Made by a program: the position numbers and the translations under genes. 64,000 bases of DNA from Bacillota bacterium (GTDB taxonomy: Bacteria > Bacillota_I > Bacilli_A > Izemoplasmatales > Hujiaoplasmataceae). Each line of letters begins with the position of its first letter. Position 1 is the stretch's first letter. Under the pieces are notes generated by a model. It saw only the letters and a program-made list of their open reading frames with translations, ran no database searches and was not told the DNA's origin. The stretch lies in assembly GCA_018816905.1 (NCBI GenBank), contig JAHIVB010000008.1, positions 186,001 to 250,000 of the forward strand, given 5' to 3'. Positions 1-8,341 of the stretch are shown one piece after another.

Positions 1-117
1 TGCTTTTTCTTTATTTCTAGCTACAGCGATGATATAGACATCTTTTTTCATCAGTTCAATACAAGTTTCAAGTCCGATTCCATCTGTCGAACCGGTAACG
101 ACTGCGTATTTCTGCAT
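1..117 (-). CDS. Short-chain dehydrogenase/reductase, N-terminal part only
   Basis: The 39 codons visible at the left edge start at ATG 115-117 (minus strand) behind an AAAGGAGAT site at 121-127. They encode a beta-strand followed by TGSTDGIG, the dinucleotide-binding TGxxxGIG motif of SDR oxidoreductases. The gene runs off the window, so the catalytic Tyr/Lys and substrate are unknown. It lies 10 bp downstream of another SDR gene in the same direction, so the two are probably one operon. The sequence supports the fold, not a substrate. Confidence 0.85.
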   Translation of the reverse strand, partial: MQKYAVVTGSTDGIGLETCIELMKKDVYIIAVARNKEKA

Positions 118-127
118 TTAATCTCCT

Positions 128-952
128 TTAGTCTTTCGGTGAAAGACTTCCACATCTCATATATAATACCTTTGACCATTTTTTTTGAAGCATTCTGGCA
201 ATGACGGTTTCCGGTATCAGTTTTGTCAAAAAGAAAAGTAATTTGTTAAAGAATCCAGGAATGATGATTGCTTTTCCTGACATCGCTTTTTTATATGTAA
301 TCGTGACTACTTTGGTAGTATCAAGGGTTGTTATTTTACCAAAGAAACCTTGTTTTTCAATTCTTTGAATCGTTAAAGGATTGGTCGGCATGCCTCCGGG
401 GCATAATACGCTCATCAATACACCTTCGCGTTTCAGTTCTTCACGTATTCCAAGCGTTAATTGAACGATAAAGCGTTTTGAAGCAGAATACATCGCTTTG
501 TAAGGCATCGGTTGAAACGCAGCCAAACTGGAAACATTGATGATTAGAAAAGGAGTATCGGGGTCTCGATATGGAAGAATTTTATGAATATTTTCGGTTG
601 TGGAAATCATGTTCAGTTGCATGATCATGTTTATCTTTTCGTAATCTTTGGTTGAAAACTGACCTTCGGAATCGATTCCTGCGACATTGATTAACCCATG
701 GTAGTGCCTGTCGGTGTTTTTAATGTATTGATAGAAATCATTTCGAACGGTTTCGTTGGTCATATCACAAACAAAAGTCTCAACGGACTTGTCATATTGC
801 TTTTCAATCCCTGATGCCAGCTCGGATATGGATGATATCTCACGATCTGTAATCAATAAATTGAATCCCTTATCTGCCAAGAGAGAACAAAAAGCTTTTC
901 CGACCCCGCCGGTCGCACCCGTCACAATCATCCATCGTTCCACACTATTCAC
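128..952 (-). CDS. SDR family NAD(P)-dependent oxidoreductase
   Basis: A classical short-chain dehydrogenase of about 270 residues. Visible marks are the nucleotide-binding TGATGGVG at residues 11-18, NVAG at 89-92, a catalytic Ser at 141-142, and YSASK at 155-159 supplying catalytic Tyr155 and Lys159. Substrate cannot be inferred; it may be an acyl or steroid-like alcohol. The longest frame starts at GTG 950-952, but that codon overlaps its own GAGGTG site. GTG 941-943 or ATG 929-931 is a more likely start. It is divergent from a TetR gene, with a palindrome between them, so control by that regulator is likely. Confidence 0.9.
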   Translation of the reverse strand: MNSVERWMIVTGATGGVGKAFCSLLADKGFNLLITDREISSISELASGIEKQYDKSVETFVCDMTNETVRNDFYQYIKNTDRHYHGLINVAGIDSEGQFSTKDYEKINMIMQLNMISTTENIHKILPYRDPDTPFLIINVSSLAAFQPMPYKAMYSASKRFIVQLTLGIREELKREGVLMSVLCPGGMPTNPLTIQRIEKQGFFGKITTLDTTKVVTITYKKAMSGKAIIIPGFFNKLLFFLTKLIPETVIARMLQKKWSKVLYMRCGSLSPKD

Positions 953-973
953 CTCATAACTATATCTGTTTTC

Positions 974-1002
974 AATATATCACAGGAAAAACAGATTGTC
1001 AA
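974..1002 (-). promoter_or_regulatory. Sigma-A promoter of the SDR operon
   Basis: On the minus strand TTGACA (997-1002) and TATATT (974-979) are separated by exactly 17 bp. This gives a short leader before the SDR start. The -35 box lies just beside the palindrome at 1011-1028. Confidence 0.75.
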
Positions 1003-1010
1003 TCAATTAA

Positions 1011-1028
1011 TTAAATCAAATGATTAAA
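1011..1028. promoter_or_regulatory. Putative TetR operator between divergent promoters
   Basis: TTAAATCA, AA, TGATTAAA form an inverted repeat (7 of 8 arm positions match). It lies between the two outward-facing -35 boxes (997-1002 and 1047-1052). This is the usual place for a TetR-family autorepressor that also controls the divergent gene. Binding is inferred from position and symmetry only. Confidence 0.55.
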
Positions 1029-1046
1029 TCTTTTGTTTGAATAAGA

Positions 1047-1075
1047 TTGACAATTTCATTTTGCAAATGTATAAT
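1047..1075 (+). promoter_or_regulatory. Consensus promoter of the TetR gene
   Basis: TTGACA (1047-1052), a 17-bp spacer and TATAAT (1070-1075) match consensus exactly. Transcription would begin near 1081. The ATG at 1078 therefore cannot be the start, and TTG 1096 behind GAGGTG is favoured. Confidence 0.85.
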
Positions 1076-1095
1076 GAATGCATGAGGTGATTCAC

Positions 1096-1695
1096 TTGAC
1101 TGAAGCAGAAGAAAAGATTATCAACGCAACGGTAGAATGTATTGAAAAATATGGAATGAGTAATACAACGATTCGTAAAATTGGTGAAATCGCAGGGATG
1201 AATAGCGCTTCAATCAATTATTACTTTAGATCGAAAGAAGCTTTAATGGAAAAAGTTCTTTCAATCACGTTGTCAAATGCTTTTCGTTGGGAAGATTTTG
1301 CCTATACTGAATCGATGACCTTTGAGGAACAACTGGCTGAAGTTTTCATCTTCTTGGTTAACGGAGCATTGAAATATCCTAAGATAACCCAGGCTCATTT
1401 TTATGAGATGATTCAAAACAATGATTTTGATATTCCAGCTAGAGACAGTTTGAATACTTTTCTAGAAAAATTAATCCAAGAAGGTTTCCGCAGGCACCCC
1501 TTGGTTCATCCTCAAAAGCTTCGAATTGCGGTCATGGGAATCAACACTGCAACAATGATGTATTTTGCCTATTTTAGCCGTTTGATGGATCTTGTTTCTC
1601 CCTTTGATTTATCTATAGAAATAGAACGTAATAAATATATCAAATCCATCATTCATACCTTTTTGAAAGAACTGTCCATTGTCGATAGGACGTAG
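1096..1695 (+). CDS. TetR/AcrR family transcriptional regulator
   Basis: About 199 residues, normal for the family. The N-terminus holds the TetR helix-turn-helix: a first helix with IINATVECIEKYG, then the TTIRKIGEIAGM and SINYYFRSKEAL segment. The C-terminal ligand-binding half is not assignable. The start is set at TTG 1096, because the upstream ATG at 1078 abuts the -10 box, whereas TTG has GAGGTG six bases upstream. It is divergent from two SDR genes and probably represses them and itself through the palindrome at 1011-1028. The inducer is unknown. Confidence 0.88.
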   Translation: MTEAEEKIINATVECIEKYGMSNTTIRKIGEIAGMNSASINYYFRSKEALMEKVLSITLSNAFRWEDFAYTESMTFEEQLAEVFIFLVNGALKYPKITQAHFYEMIQNNDFDIPARDSLNTFLEKLIQEGFRRHPLVHPQKLRIAVMGINTATMMYFAYFSRLMDLVSPFDLSIEIERNKYIKSIIHTFLKELSIVDRT

Positions 1696-1779
1696 AGAAA
1701 CCTGTTTAAAAAAAACAAAGTAAATTCATAAAAAAAACTTTTCTTTTTCATCAAAACTGTGTATAATAATGAGTGCTAT

Positions 1780-1866
1780 GCCAGTGTGGTGAAATTGGTA
1801 GACACGATGGACTCAAAATCCATTGCCCTTAAAAGCGTGCCGGTTCGAGTCCGGCCACTGGTACCA
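1780..1866 (+). tRNA. tRNA-Leu (anticodon CAA)
   Basis: An 87-base type II tRNA with encoded CCA. The acceptor stem GCCAGTG pairs with CACTGGT (G-U at the first pair) before A-CCA. The anticodon arm TGGA-CTCAAAA-TCCA presents CAA, reading TTG. A long variable arm (TGCCCTTAAAAGCGTG region) and a GGTTCGAGTCC T-arm fit tRNA-Leu. A TATAAT sits at 1762-1767 just upstream, and a strong terminator follows. Confidence 0.95.
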
Positions 1867-1875
1867 TGACATTTT

Positions 1876-1905
1876 AAAAGTTGACGAAATCGTCAACTTT
1901 TTTTG
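1876..1905 (+). terminator. Rho-independent terminator of tRNA-Leu
   Basis: AAAAGTTGACGA (1876-1887) pairs with TCGTCAACTTTT (1890-1901) and runs into a T tract. It ends the single-tRNA transcript ten bases after the CCA. Confidence 0.9.
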
Positions 1906-2380
1906 TACTGTTTTTTTTGAAACAGACATTATTAGTAAGCTTGATATATGTAGAATGTAACACAACCCACAGTTCTATAACCATACCAATCCAGACTTGT
2001 ATGCCACTTCATGAAACTTTGGATTCTTTTTCTGAAAATATATCGATGTTTCATAAAAAGCTGTTAGTATATAATTCATATTAATTAAATGATTTGTTGA
2101 AAATGTATATTTACCGTTGTATAATGGTTATTGATTAACAAAATATACTAAAAAGCAAGATAAATGGAAAGAATAGACTATTTTTATGATAACTACTTTT
2201 TTTTATTTTTTTCAGTTGCACGAAGTACACCTGTTCTCTCAGTTTCACAATATGACACATTGGGTTTTTATGTTGATATGGATGATTACAGCAAATTTAT
2301 GCAATATACTTCACATAATTCTTCTTCTATAAGAAAGATTATATAATTTGATTTGAGAGAGTTACTTCAGGAGGAATTCT
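1906..2380. other. 475-bp gap without a convincing gene
   Basis: Very AT-rich. It holds one good promoter (2097-2125). A 60-codon open frame at 2164-2346 lies between that promoter and the next gene but has no clear ribosome binding site and low-complexity composition, so I do not call it. Confidence 0.6.
2097..2125 (+). promoter_or_regulatory. Promoter upstream of the 2381 gene
   Basis: TTGAAA (2097-2102), 17 bp, TATAAT (2120-2125). The predicted start near 2132 leaves an unusually long leader of about 250 bases before ATG 2381. Confidence 0.6.
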
Positions 2381-2938
2381 ATGAAAAAACAATTATTTTT
2401 GCTATATTTGTTTTTTGCAGGAATAATCATTTTTTTATTGTATCTCATTATTGGAAATCCTTTTGCAAGAATTCCACCAGAGGGAGTACCTGATGACTAT
2501 TTTTCTTTTATAGATGAAATAGTTGAGGAACAAGAGAACGACTTAATAATATACTCCAATTCTATGACGTTACCAGATAATATTATAACTAAGGAATACT
2601 CCTTGTTATCAGAGATTCTACAAAACAATCAAAAATTGAATAAATTCATAATACTCGATGTGCAAGAGTATGGAGAATTATCTGATTCTGACATGCAATT
2701 ATTGTCATTATTATATGAAAATAATTGTTACAAAATTATTCTACTGAATATGAATGAGACAATATTTTCTAACTATTCTGGTTTTGTTTCGGACATATAT
2801 AGAAATGAAAAATTCATCATTCTCTCTTTTCTCGGATGTGGAATTGATTACTATCAAAGCATTATGGAGTATAATTTTACAAACGAAGAGCAACTAGAAT
2901 ATGCAATTATGACTGTGATTCTTGACATGATTGGGTAA
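2381..2938 (+). CDS. Hypothetical membrane-anchored protein
   Basis: 185 residues behind a near-perfect AGGAGGAATTCT site. Residues 5-24 form one hydrophobic segment (LFLLYLFFAGIIIFLLYLII). There is no lipobox Cys, so it is probably a single-pass protein with an extracytoplasmic acidic domain of about 155 residues. No family recognised. Codon use is more AT-rich than in the flanking metabolic genes, and it stands alone in a poorly coding stretch, which suggests recent acquisition or fast evolution. Function unknown. Confidence 0.7.
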   Translation: MKKQLFLLYLFFAGIIIFLLYLIIGNPFARIPPEGVPDDYFSFIDEIVEEQENDLIIYSNSMTLPDNIITKEYSLLSEILQNNQKLNKFIILDVQEYGELSDSDMQLLSLLYENNCYKIILLNMNETIFSNYSGFVSDIYRNEKFIILSFLGCGIDYYQSIMEYNFTNEEQLEYAIMTVILDMIG

Positions 2939-3243
2939 TAGTATTGTTCCAGTATATTCGTGTTTTATTAACGGGCAATTCAATACAAACGGAAGCTGTC
3001 AAACTGAAAAGTTAAATATTGGTTATGAAGATATGTGAACTTATTTTTTATGGAAAGTGGCCTGTGTAAGCAAGAACTCTTCTTTTGCATCAGAAGGTAT
3101 GACACACACAGTCTATGTAGAAGCATTATACAGAGGCTGGGATTCATTATTTTTTCATTAAACTTCAAAAACAAAAAAGTATGATTACTCATACTCAAAA
3201 TCAAGATATAATGTACGTTTTATTGTTCTATTACTCATAATTC
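2939..3243. other. Non-coding or decayed stretch
   Basis: No complete gene. The plus strand, roughly 3040-3165, has a protein-like open segment without a start (it includes the residues HTVYVEALYRGWDSLFFH) that stops at TAA. A plus-strand terminator follows at 3244. This could be the tail of a degraded gene, but the evidence is weak. Confidence 0.35.
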
Positions 3244-3280
3244 AGTAAGCAATTTTCTAAAAAATATTGCTTACTTTTAT
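3244..3280 (+). terminator. Terminator hairpin between convergent genes
   Basis: AGTAAGCAAT (3244-3253) and ATTGCTTACT (3266-3275) form a perfect 10-bp stem. T-rich sequence follows on the plus strand (TTTTATTTATTT), just before the end of the minus-strand gene at 3285. Confidence 0.8.
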
Positions 3281-3284
3281 TTAT

Positions 3285-4130
3285 TTAGGTTCTGTTTGTT
3301 AATTCTAAAAAAGTATCAAGTTCATAATTGGGAATGTAAAACTCATATTCATCTGAATTGTGCCTTATTTTTACACTATAATACCGTTTGATGAAAAACA
3401 TTCGATATTGATTGAACCGAATCTTATATTTTTTATAGCTTTCATGATTGGCAGGCACACTTTTATTCCAGTTATGAAGACCTATCTTTTTATCAATGGG
3501 AATGATATCTATTATTTCTGATAAAGGAATCGAAAATACCCTATATAGGTCCGCCATGCATAATTGATCATCCCGAATAAACATGAATTTAACAAAATGA
3601 ATATACTGAGTCATCCCGGTCTTTAGAACCTTCATTTTATTGTTTTGAATGCTATATCTAAACGCCAAAACATTAACTTCCTTTGATTCTTCAGGTATGT
3701 CGAGCTGAATCATTGATTCTCTCAAGACTTGGTCGACGAAATCTTGAAGATCGTCCACCTCTTCGCTTTTTTGAATTTTGATTTTCTTATATAATGTGAA
3801 TATCTCAAGTCCTATCCATACGACAAAAGCAACAGGAGAAATGTAGAATAAATAAGGTATGTTTTGATAGATCTGCGAAATCGTCATATGGTTAGCCAAT
3901 CCTTTTAAGACACCGATGATGACACTGACCCAAAGTAAAAGAGTCAAGAATTTTGCGATATATAACCCTAGTGGCAGTTTCACTTTTTTTTGTAATCCAA
4001 TCATCATTTCATCGTATTTATCGATCTGATTTTTCAAAGACTCATCGATTTCAGCGGTGATGAAATCAATTTCATCTCCTAATCTTGGATTATCGGTTTC
4101 AGTAACTTTGACTCCAAATAATATTTTCAT
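3285..4130 (-). CDS. Hypothetical two-TM membrane protein
   Basis: 281 residues with a good GGAGAAAGCTGG site before ATG. After a cytoplasmic, coiled-coil-like N-terminus (about residues 1-55) come two TM helices (about 57-80 and 90-112), another charged helix, and a C-terminal beta-rich domain from about residue 145. That domain (KVLKTGMTQYIHFVKFMFI, then a DELYRVFS-like strand pattern) resembles bacterial PH-like domains. This is inference from the pattern; no family motif is certain. It stands alone and no partner is suggested by context. Confidence 0.7.
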   Translation of the reverse strand: MKILFGVKVTETDNPRLGDEIDFITAEIDESLKNQIDKYDEMMIGLQKKVKLPLGLYIAKFLTLLLWVSVIIGVLKGLANHMTISQIYQNIPYLFYISPVAFVVWIGLEIFTLYKKIKIQKSEEVDDLQDFVDQVLRESMIQLDIPEESKEVNVLAFRYSIQNNKMKVLKTGMTQYIHFVKFMFIRDDQLCMADLYRVFSIPLSEIIDIIPIDKKIGLHNWNKSVPANHESYKKYKIRFNQYRMFFIKRYYSVKIRHNSDEYEFYIPNYELDTFLELTNRT

Positions 4131-4371
4131 CCAGCTTTCTCCTTTAATTCATCTTGGGAACAACAATATCATTCATTAGCTTTTGATGCTTGGTTATTTT
4201 CATCAATACTTATCATATCATAAAGAGATTTCATTTTCTATTTGAGTTTATAAAATGAATATATTTTCTTAAAGGTTTCATTCAATCGTTATTTGTTATA
4301 TAATTTTGATAGAAGAAGTCGATCTGATTTGAGACTTAATACCATAATAATTGATTGAAGGAGAGATCACT

Positions 4372-4914
4372 ATGAAAAAGAAAATCAAAAGTTTTCCCTT
4401 AATTCACCCGACGACGATTGGAATTGTAGGAACATCCTACAATGATTCTTTCAATTTTACGACTATTGGAGATATCGCCGTGGCAGGACTCAACCCTCCT
4501 CTTGTTATGGTAAGTCTTAACATCAATCATTTGGCAACGGAATACATTCTGGCCTCGAATAGGCTCTCTTTAAACATGCCTACCAAAGATATGCTTTCAT
4601 TTGTAGATTACTGTGGCATTCATTCAGGGAGAGACGTCGATAAATCTAGTATTGAACCTTTTGAAGTGATGAGTGGATTGCCAATCTTAAAGAGGGCACC
4701 GATTGCATTAATAATACAAGTGGTCCATACATACCAGCATAAACAAAGATTCATTTGTATTTGTGAAGTAGAAGAAACTCACATTGATGAAGAATTATTA
4801 GAAAATGGAAAGCTGAATCTGTCAAATCTTGAAATGGTACTATATGGACTTGACAATCACTATTATACTTCTGGAGAAATCATAGGAGAAGGATATAAAG
4901 TCGGCAAAGAATGA
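4372..4914 (+). CDS. Flavin reductase-like domain protein (FMN-binding split barrel)
   Basis: 180 residues from ATG 4372, which has AAGGAGAG at 4358-4365; an in-frame TTG at 4351 lies upstream of that site and is rejected. The sequence follows the flavin reductase/NADH:FMN oxidoreductase pattern: HPTTIGIVGTSYNDSFNFTT, then GLNPPLVMVSLN and the LSLNMPT strand, which contact FMN in this family. It probably reduces or binds flavin in the cytoplasm. Substrate and electron partner are unknown. It is monocistronic between an unrelated membrane gene and corA. Confidence 0.82.
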   Translation: MKKKIKSFPLIHPTTIGIVGTSYNDSFNFTTIGDIAVAGLNPPLVMVSLNINHLATEYILASNRLSLNMPTKDMLSFVDYCGIHSGRDVDKSSIEPFEVMSGLPILKRAPIALIIQVVHTYQHKQRFICICEVEETHIDEELLENGKLNLSNLEMVLYGLDNHYYTSGEIIGEGYKVGKE

Positions 4915-4986
4915 TTCATCTTTTTTAAGTCCAAGACGAAATCGTTTTTTTGATGTATAATATGTTTGAAGAAGGGTCGTGAAACA

Positions 4987-6003
4987 ATGAATCTGATCAC
5001 AAAGAAAAACCAACCTCCCGGAACTCCAATTTACACTGGAATTCATCAAGTTGAGACTGAAATAACGCATATTGTCTATAATCAAAAAGATCTGAAGAAA
5101 GTGACAGAGTTGTCTTTGGTTCCTGAATATAACAATTGGTATATGATCAAGGGACTAAAAGACATGACAAAGATTAAAACTCTGTGTGAAGATTTTGGCG
5201 TGGATCCATTGGTTATTGAAGACATTTTCAATGTCACACAAAGAAACAAAATCGAATATCTAGACCAATATATTTTCGCTGTGTTTAATTACTCCTATTT
5301 AAAAAACGGAAAGATTGATAGAGATTATCTCTCAATGTTGGTTTTCAAGGATAAGGTATTAACGTTTCATGAGCATAATACGAATTTATTTGATGAAGTC
5401 TATCTCAGGCTTCAAAACAATTTAGGTTTCATAAGAAAAAGCAAAGTAGATTATCTATTTTATGCATTGCTAGATACCATTCTAGACAACGATATCTTTG
5501 TCCAAAAAGAACTATCAATCCAAACGATTCGTCTTGAAGAGGACATCATCCGACTGGAGTCGACCGATCAAACAGTCCTTTATAATCTTCGAAAGGAACT
5601 TCTCTTTTTGAAGAAATCTATTGATCCCATCTACGATAGTTTCGTCAATCATGAGTATAAGAAAACCAGTTTAATCTCATCTGATATCTATAAATATTTT
5701 GACGATATCACCGATCATACCCGTCGAATCTATGAAGACATCAATGCACAAAGAGAACTCTTAAGAAATTTGCTTGATGTTTTCATGAACAATGTATCGA
5801 ACAAAATGAATGCCGTAATGAAGACTCTAACCATTTTCAGTGCCATCTTTATTCCGCTTTCATTCCTAGCGGGCGTATTTGGAATGAATTTCACTAATTT
5901 CTCGATTTTATCCAATCCGAATGGGTTGATATTCTTTATTGCCCTTTGTGTGACGATTATCGTCTCAATGATTGTATTTTTTAAACTAAGAAAATGGTTT
6001 TAG
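4987..6003 (+). CDS. corA: CorA family Mg2+/Co2+ channel
   Basis: 338 residues from ATG 4987. The frame extends upstream to TTG 4966, but a TATAAT at 4956-4961 puts the transcription start there, so the internal ATG is used. The long N-terminal cytoplasmic domain is followed by the stalk helix and two C-terminal TM helices. The selectivity motif GMN follows TM1 (LAGVFGMNF), the family signature. It forms a pentameric divalent-cation channel importing Mg2+. The next gene is also a metal transporter, but a 90-bp gap with its own TATAAT suggests separate transcription. Confidence 0.95.
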   Translation: MNLITKKNQPPGTPIYTGIHQVETEITHIVYNQKDLKKVTELSLVPEYNNWYMIKGLKDMTKIKTLCEDFGVDPLVIEDIFNVTQRNKIEYLDQYIFAVFNYSYLKNGKIDRDYLSMLVFKDKVLTFHEHNTNLFDEVYLRLQNNLGFIRKSKVDYLFYALLDTILDNDIFVQKELSIQTIRLEEDIIRLESTDQTVLYNLRKELLFLKKSIDPIYDSFVNHEYKKTSLISSDIYKYFDDITDHTRRIYEDINAQRELLRNLLDVFMNNVSNKMNAVMKTLTIFSAIFIPLSFLAGVFGMNFTNFSILSNPNGLIFFIALCVTIIVSMIVFFKLRKWF

Positions 6004-6094
6004 GTCTTTAACTAGAGCTTATTCCAAAAAGCATACTCTACTATAATATGATGTAAAATGTGATATAATCAGGTCAATTAGGAGAGATGATATT

Positions 6095-7009
6095 TTGAAA
6101 AAAAATAAAAATCAATTACTCTTGCCCTTTCTTTTGAATCTGTTTTTTACAGTATTTGAATTCTTGGGTGGATTATATACCAACAGCATAGCCCTAATCA
6201 GTGACAGCGTCCACGACATCGGAGATTCTATCTCTATTGGCCTCTCGCTTGTTCTTGAGAATAAGTCGAAGAAGAAGGCTGATCAAAGTTTCACTTATGG
6301 ATACCGAAGATTTTCTTTACTCGGCGGATTGATTTCATCGATTGTTTTGATCATAGGCTCGATAATTATCGTCTATGAAGCAATTCCAAGAATTTTTCAA
6401 CCGGAAACCGTGTTGTCTACGGAACTGATTTGGTTTTCTATATTAGGTGTTGCGGTGAATTTATTCGCCGCTTTAAAAGCCAAAAAGGGAAATACAATCA
6501 ATCAAAAAATAATCAGCCTTCATTTATTCGAAGACGCTTTCGGTTGGATTGCTTTATTCATTGGCGCAATTCTGATGAGCCTTTTCCAAATCTATTGGAT
6601 AGATTCGATTCTTTCTATATTGTTCACTCTTTATATTCTTTCTCATGTATACAAGAATTTGAGGCAGATTATTCGCATCTTCATAGAAGTCGCGCCAAAG
6701 AATCCCACCATTCAAAAAATCGAAATCGAACTTTCACGTATACAGGATCTTGAAAACGTCCATCACGTTCATATTTGGACGATAGACGGCGAAAATCCTT
6801 TGCTGACGCTGCATGCAGTCGTCTCAAAGGGGATTTCTCAAGACAGGCTTTCATCGCTCAAAAGGGAAATTCATCATGAATTGAAGCATTTAGGTATTTT
6901 ACACGCCACCATTGAAATTGAGTTTTCAGGTGAGGAATGCCTTGCTCAAGATTGTGATGAATTATTCGAAGACCTCGATGCGGGACTTCATCACCATCAT
7001 CACCACTAA
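6095..7009 (+). CDS. Cation diffusion facilitator (CzcD/ZitB-type) with natural C-terminal His6
   Basis: 304 residues starting at TTG 6095 behind AGGAG. The pattern is six TM helices with the CDF metal site in TM2 (ALISDSVHDIGDS, giving HxxxD-type ligands) and TM5 (HLFEDAFGW). A cytoplasmic ferredoxin-like domain follows (VHHVHIWTIDGE). It exports Zn2+, Co2+, Fe2+ or similar by proton antiport. The protein ends GLHHHHHH, six consecutive native histidines directly before the stop. Similar His-rich tails occur in metal transporters and may bind or sense Zn or Ni. A strong terminator follows. Confidence 0.93.
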   Translation: MKKNKNQLLLPFLLNLFFTVFEFLGGLYTNSIALISDSVHDIGDSISIGLSLVLENKSKKKADQSFTYGYRRFSLLGGLISSIVLIIGSIIIVYEAIPRIFQPETVLSTELIWFSILGVAVNLFAALKAKKGNTINQKIISLHLFEDAFGWIALFIGAILMSLFQIYWIDSILSILFTLYILSHVYKNLRQIIRIFIEVAPKNPTIQKIEIELSRIQDLENVHHVHIWTIDGENPLLTLHAVVSKGISQDRLSSLKREIHHELKHLGILHATIEIEFSGEECLAQDCDELFEDLDAGLHHHHHH

Positions 7010-7018
7010 CAAAAACGA

Positions 7019-7050
7019 AAAAGGTCCGACAATCTAGTCGGGCCTTTTCC
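7019..7050 (+). terminator. Terminator after the CDF gene
   Basis: AAAAGGTCCGAC (7019-7030) pairs with GTCGGGCCTTTT (7037-7048) around a 6-base loop. Confidence 0.9.
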
Positions 7051-7077
7051 TTAGGGTGTGGAGATTTATAGATTTAG

Positions 7078-8241
7078 CTACAATTGAGCTTCATCAGTTG
7101 GTTCAGTGTATTCCTTGTGTCCTCTTGAATGATATTCAAATTCTTTTTGATAGTGATCTGAATTGATTTTGTAATCATAGACGGGTTCACCGGTCTCTAA
7201 ATCGATTGTCTTATAAATCTTGATGTGTCCGGAGTCGATCACTTCATCATCTTCATATACGGTATACATGATTCTAATGATGGTGACATCCTCTTCCTCT
7301 TCCACTTTGAAACGAAGGCTATAAGATAGATTTCCTTCACTCATATCGAGTCTTAAGTTCAATCCGTCCTCTTCAGTTGAAATTCTAAGTTTGCTTTCGC
7401 TGACGATAACGCCTTCCTCAACAACTTTGTAAAAGAATCTTTCTTCGCCAGTTTCTTCATCGTTGCAATATTGTACTCTCACATAATTGTCATGATCGAT
7501 ATAAGAGTAAAGTCTCAATACTTCAACACCTTCGAAGTCTAATAATTTTCCTTCGATGTCATATACGAGATCTCCGTGAACAAGAATTCCTTCAAGGTAA
7601 TATACTACATATTGATCGTCTTCTGAATCTTGGAAGTAGAAGTTCTTTTCTTGAGTTTGATCCATTGTCACAGATAGTTGAGTATCTGTATCCTCAACGG
7701 TTGTCGTAGGCTCTTCGGTGGTTGTCTCTTCTTGAGTCGTTGTTGTTTCTTCAGTAGTAGTAGTAGTAGTAGTAGTGGTATCAGTTGGTTCTTCGTCAAC
7801 TTCGTACACTACTTCGTTGAAGTAAAATACGAATGTCGATGTAACATCAAGTAAGTCAATCGTAGTATAAGTAACCATGTAAGCATAATCTGGGTTGTCT
7901 GATGCGACGACTTCAACTTCAAGTAAGTCGTCATCTCCTAAAAATCGCTCCATCAAGTCCATATATCTGTCGATGTCGTCGATGGTCTCCGCAATTTCTG
8001 GGTCTTCCTCATCCGTAGTAGTTGTAGCTGCTGTATTTGTTGAACCTGACAAACTTAAAGTCGTTTGTGAAGGAGCACTCATCAATGATACTGCAGACAG
8101 TGCTTCTAGCGCGAATACATCGCTATCAACTGTAAATTCGACTGGGGTCTCGGATAAGGTTGTGGTTGGTGCACTTTCACATGCGAACAAAAAGGCACCT
8201 GTGAATAATACGAGTAATCCAATAACTAATTTTTTCATCAT
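7078..8241 (-). CDS. Lipoprotein with the ECF-cluster ectodomain (paralogue C)
   Basis: 387 residues with a signal peptide ending in a lipobox (LFAC, Cys about residue 21), so it is membrane-anchored on the outside. It is strikingly acidic. A Thr/Glu-rich linker lies around residues 153-185, partly encoded by an ACT triplet run (about 7753-7777). It aligns along its length with the neighbouring lipoprotein at 8342: DDIDRYMDLMERFLGDDD near residue 90, LRLYSYIDHDNYVRVQ, RFFYKVVEEGVIVSESK and DSGHIKI. No known family recognised. It sits last in the sigma-factor cluster, but a terminator precedes it, so it may have its own promoter. Function unknown; an extracytoplasmic sensor, ligand or structural role is possible. 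Confidence 0.85.
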   Translation of the reverse strand: MMKKLVIGLLVLFTGAFLFACESAPTTTLSETPVEFTVDSDVFALEALSAVSLMSAPSQTTLSLSGSTNTAATTTTDEEDPEIAETIDDIDRYMDLMERFLGDDDLLEVEVVASDNPDYAYMVTYTTIDLLDVTSTFVFYFNEVVYEVDEEPTDTTTTTTTTTEETTTTQEETTTEEPTTTVEDTDTQLSVTMDQTQEKNFYFQDSEDDQYVVYYLEGILVHGDLVYDIEGKLLDFEGVEVLRLYSYIDHDNYVRVQYCNDEETGEERFFYKVVEEGVIVSESKLRISTEEDGLNLRLDMSEGNLSYSLRFKVEEEEDVTIIRIMYTVYEDDEVIDSGHIKIYKTIDLETGEPVYDYKINSDHYQKEFEYHSRGHKEYTEPTDEAQL

Positions 8242-8301
8242 TTCCTCCTTATATTTGATTCTACGAAAGATATACGTTATAGAAGGAGCGTTTATTGGAG
8301 A

Positions 8302-8334
8302 AAATAAAAAAAAACGACTTTTTCAAGTCGTTTT
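8302..8334 (-). terminator. Terminator after the 8342 lipoprotein gene
   Basis: On the minus strand AAAACGACTT, a 4-base loop and AAGTCGTTTT (8311-8334) lead into a long U tract (plus-strand A run at 8302-8314). It separates the sigma operon from the last lipoprotein gene. Confidence 0.9.
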
Positions 8335-8341
8335 CACCTTT

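Noticed and set aside
2164-2346. 60-codon frame before the 2381 gene
   Set aside because: No ribosome site and low-complexity composition; it lies in a likely leader.
6986-7009. His6 end of the CDF as vector contamination
   Set aside because: Sequence continues through a native terminator into genomic genes, with no vector sequence, so it is treated as native.
7753-7777. Short triplet repeat as a CRISPR-like array
   Set aside because: It has 3-bp units in a coding linker with no spacers; no CRISPR or cas gene is seen.
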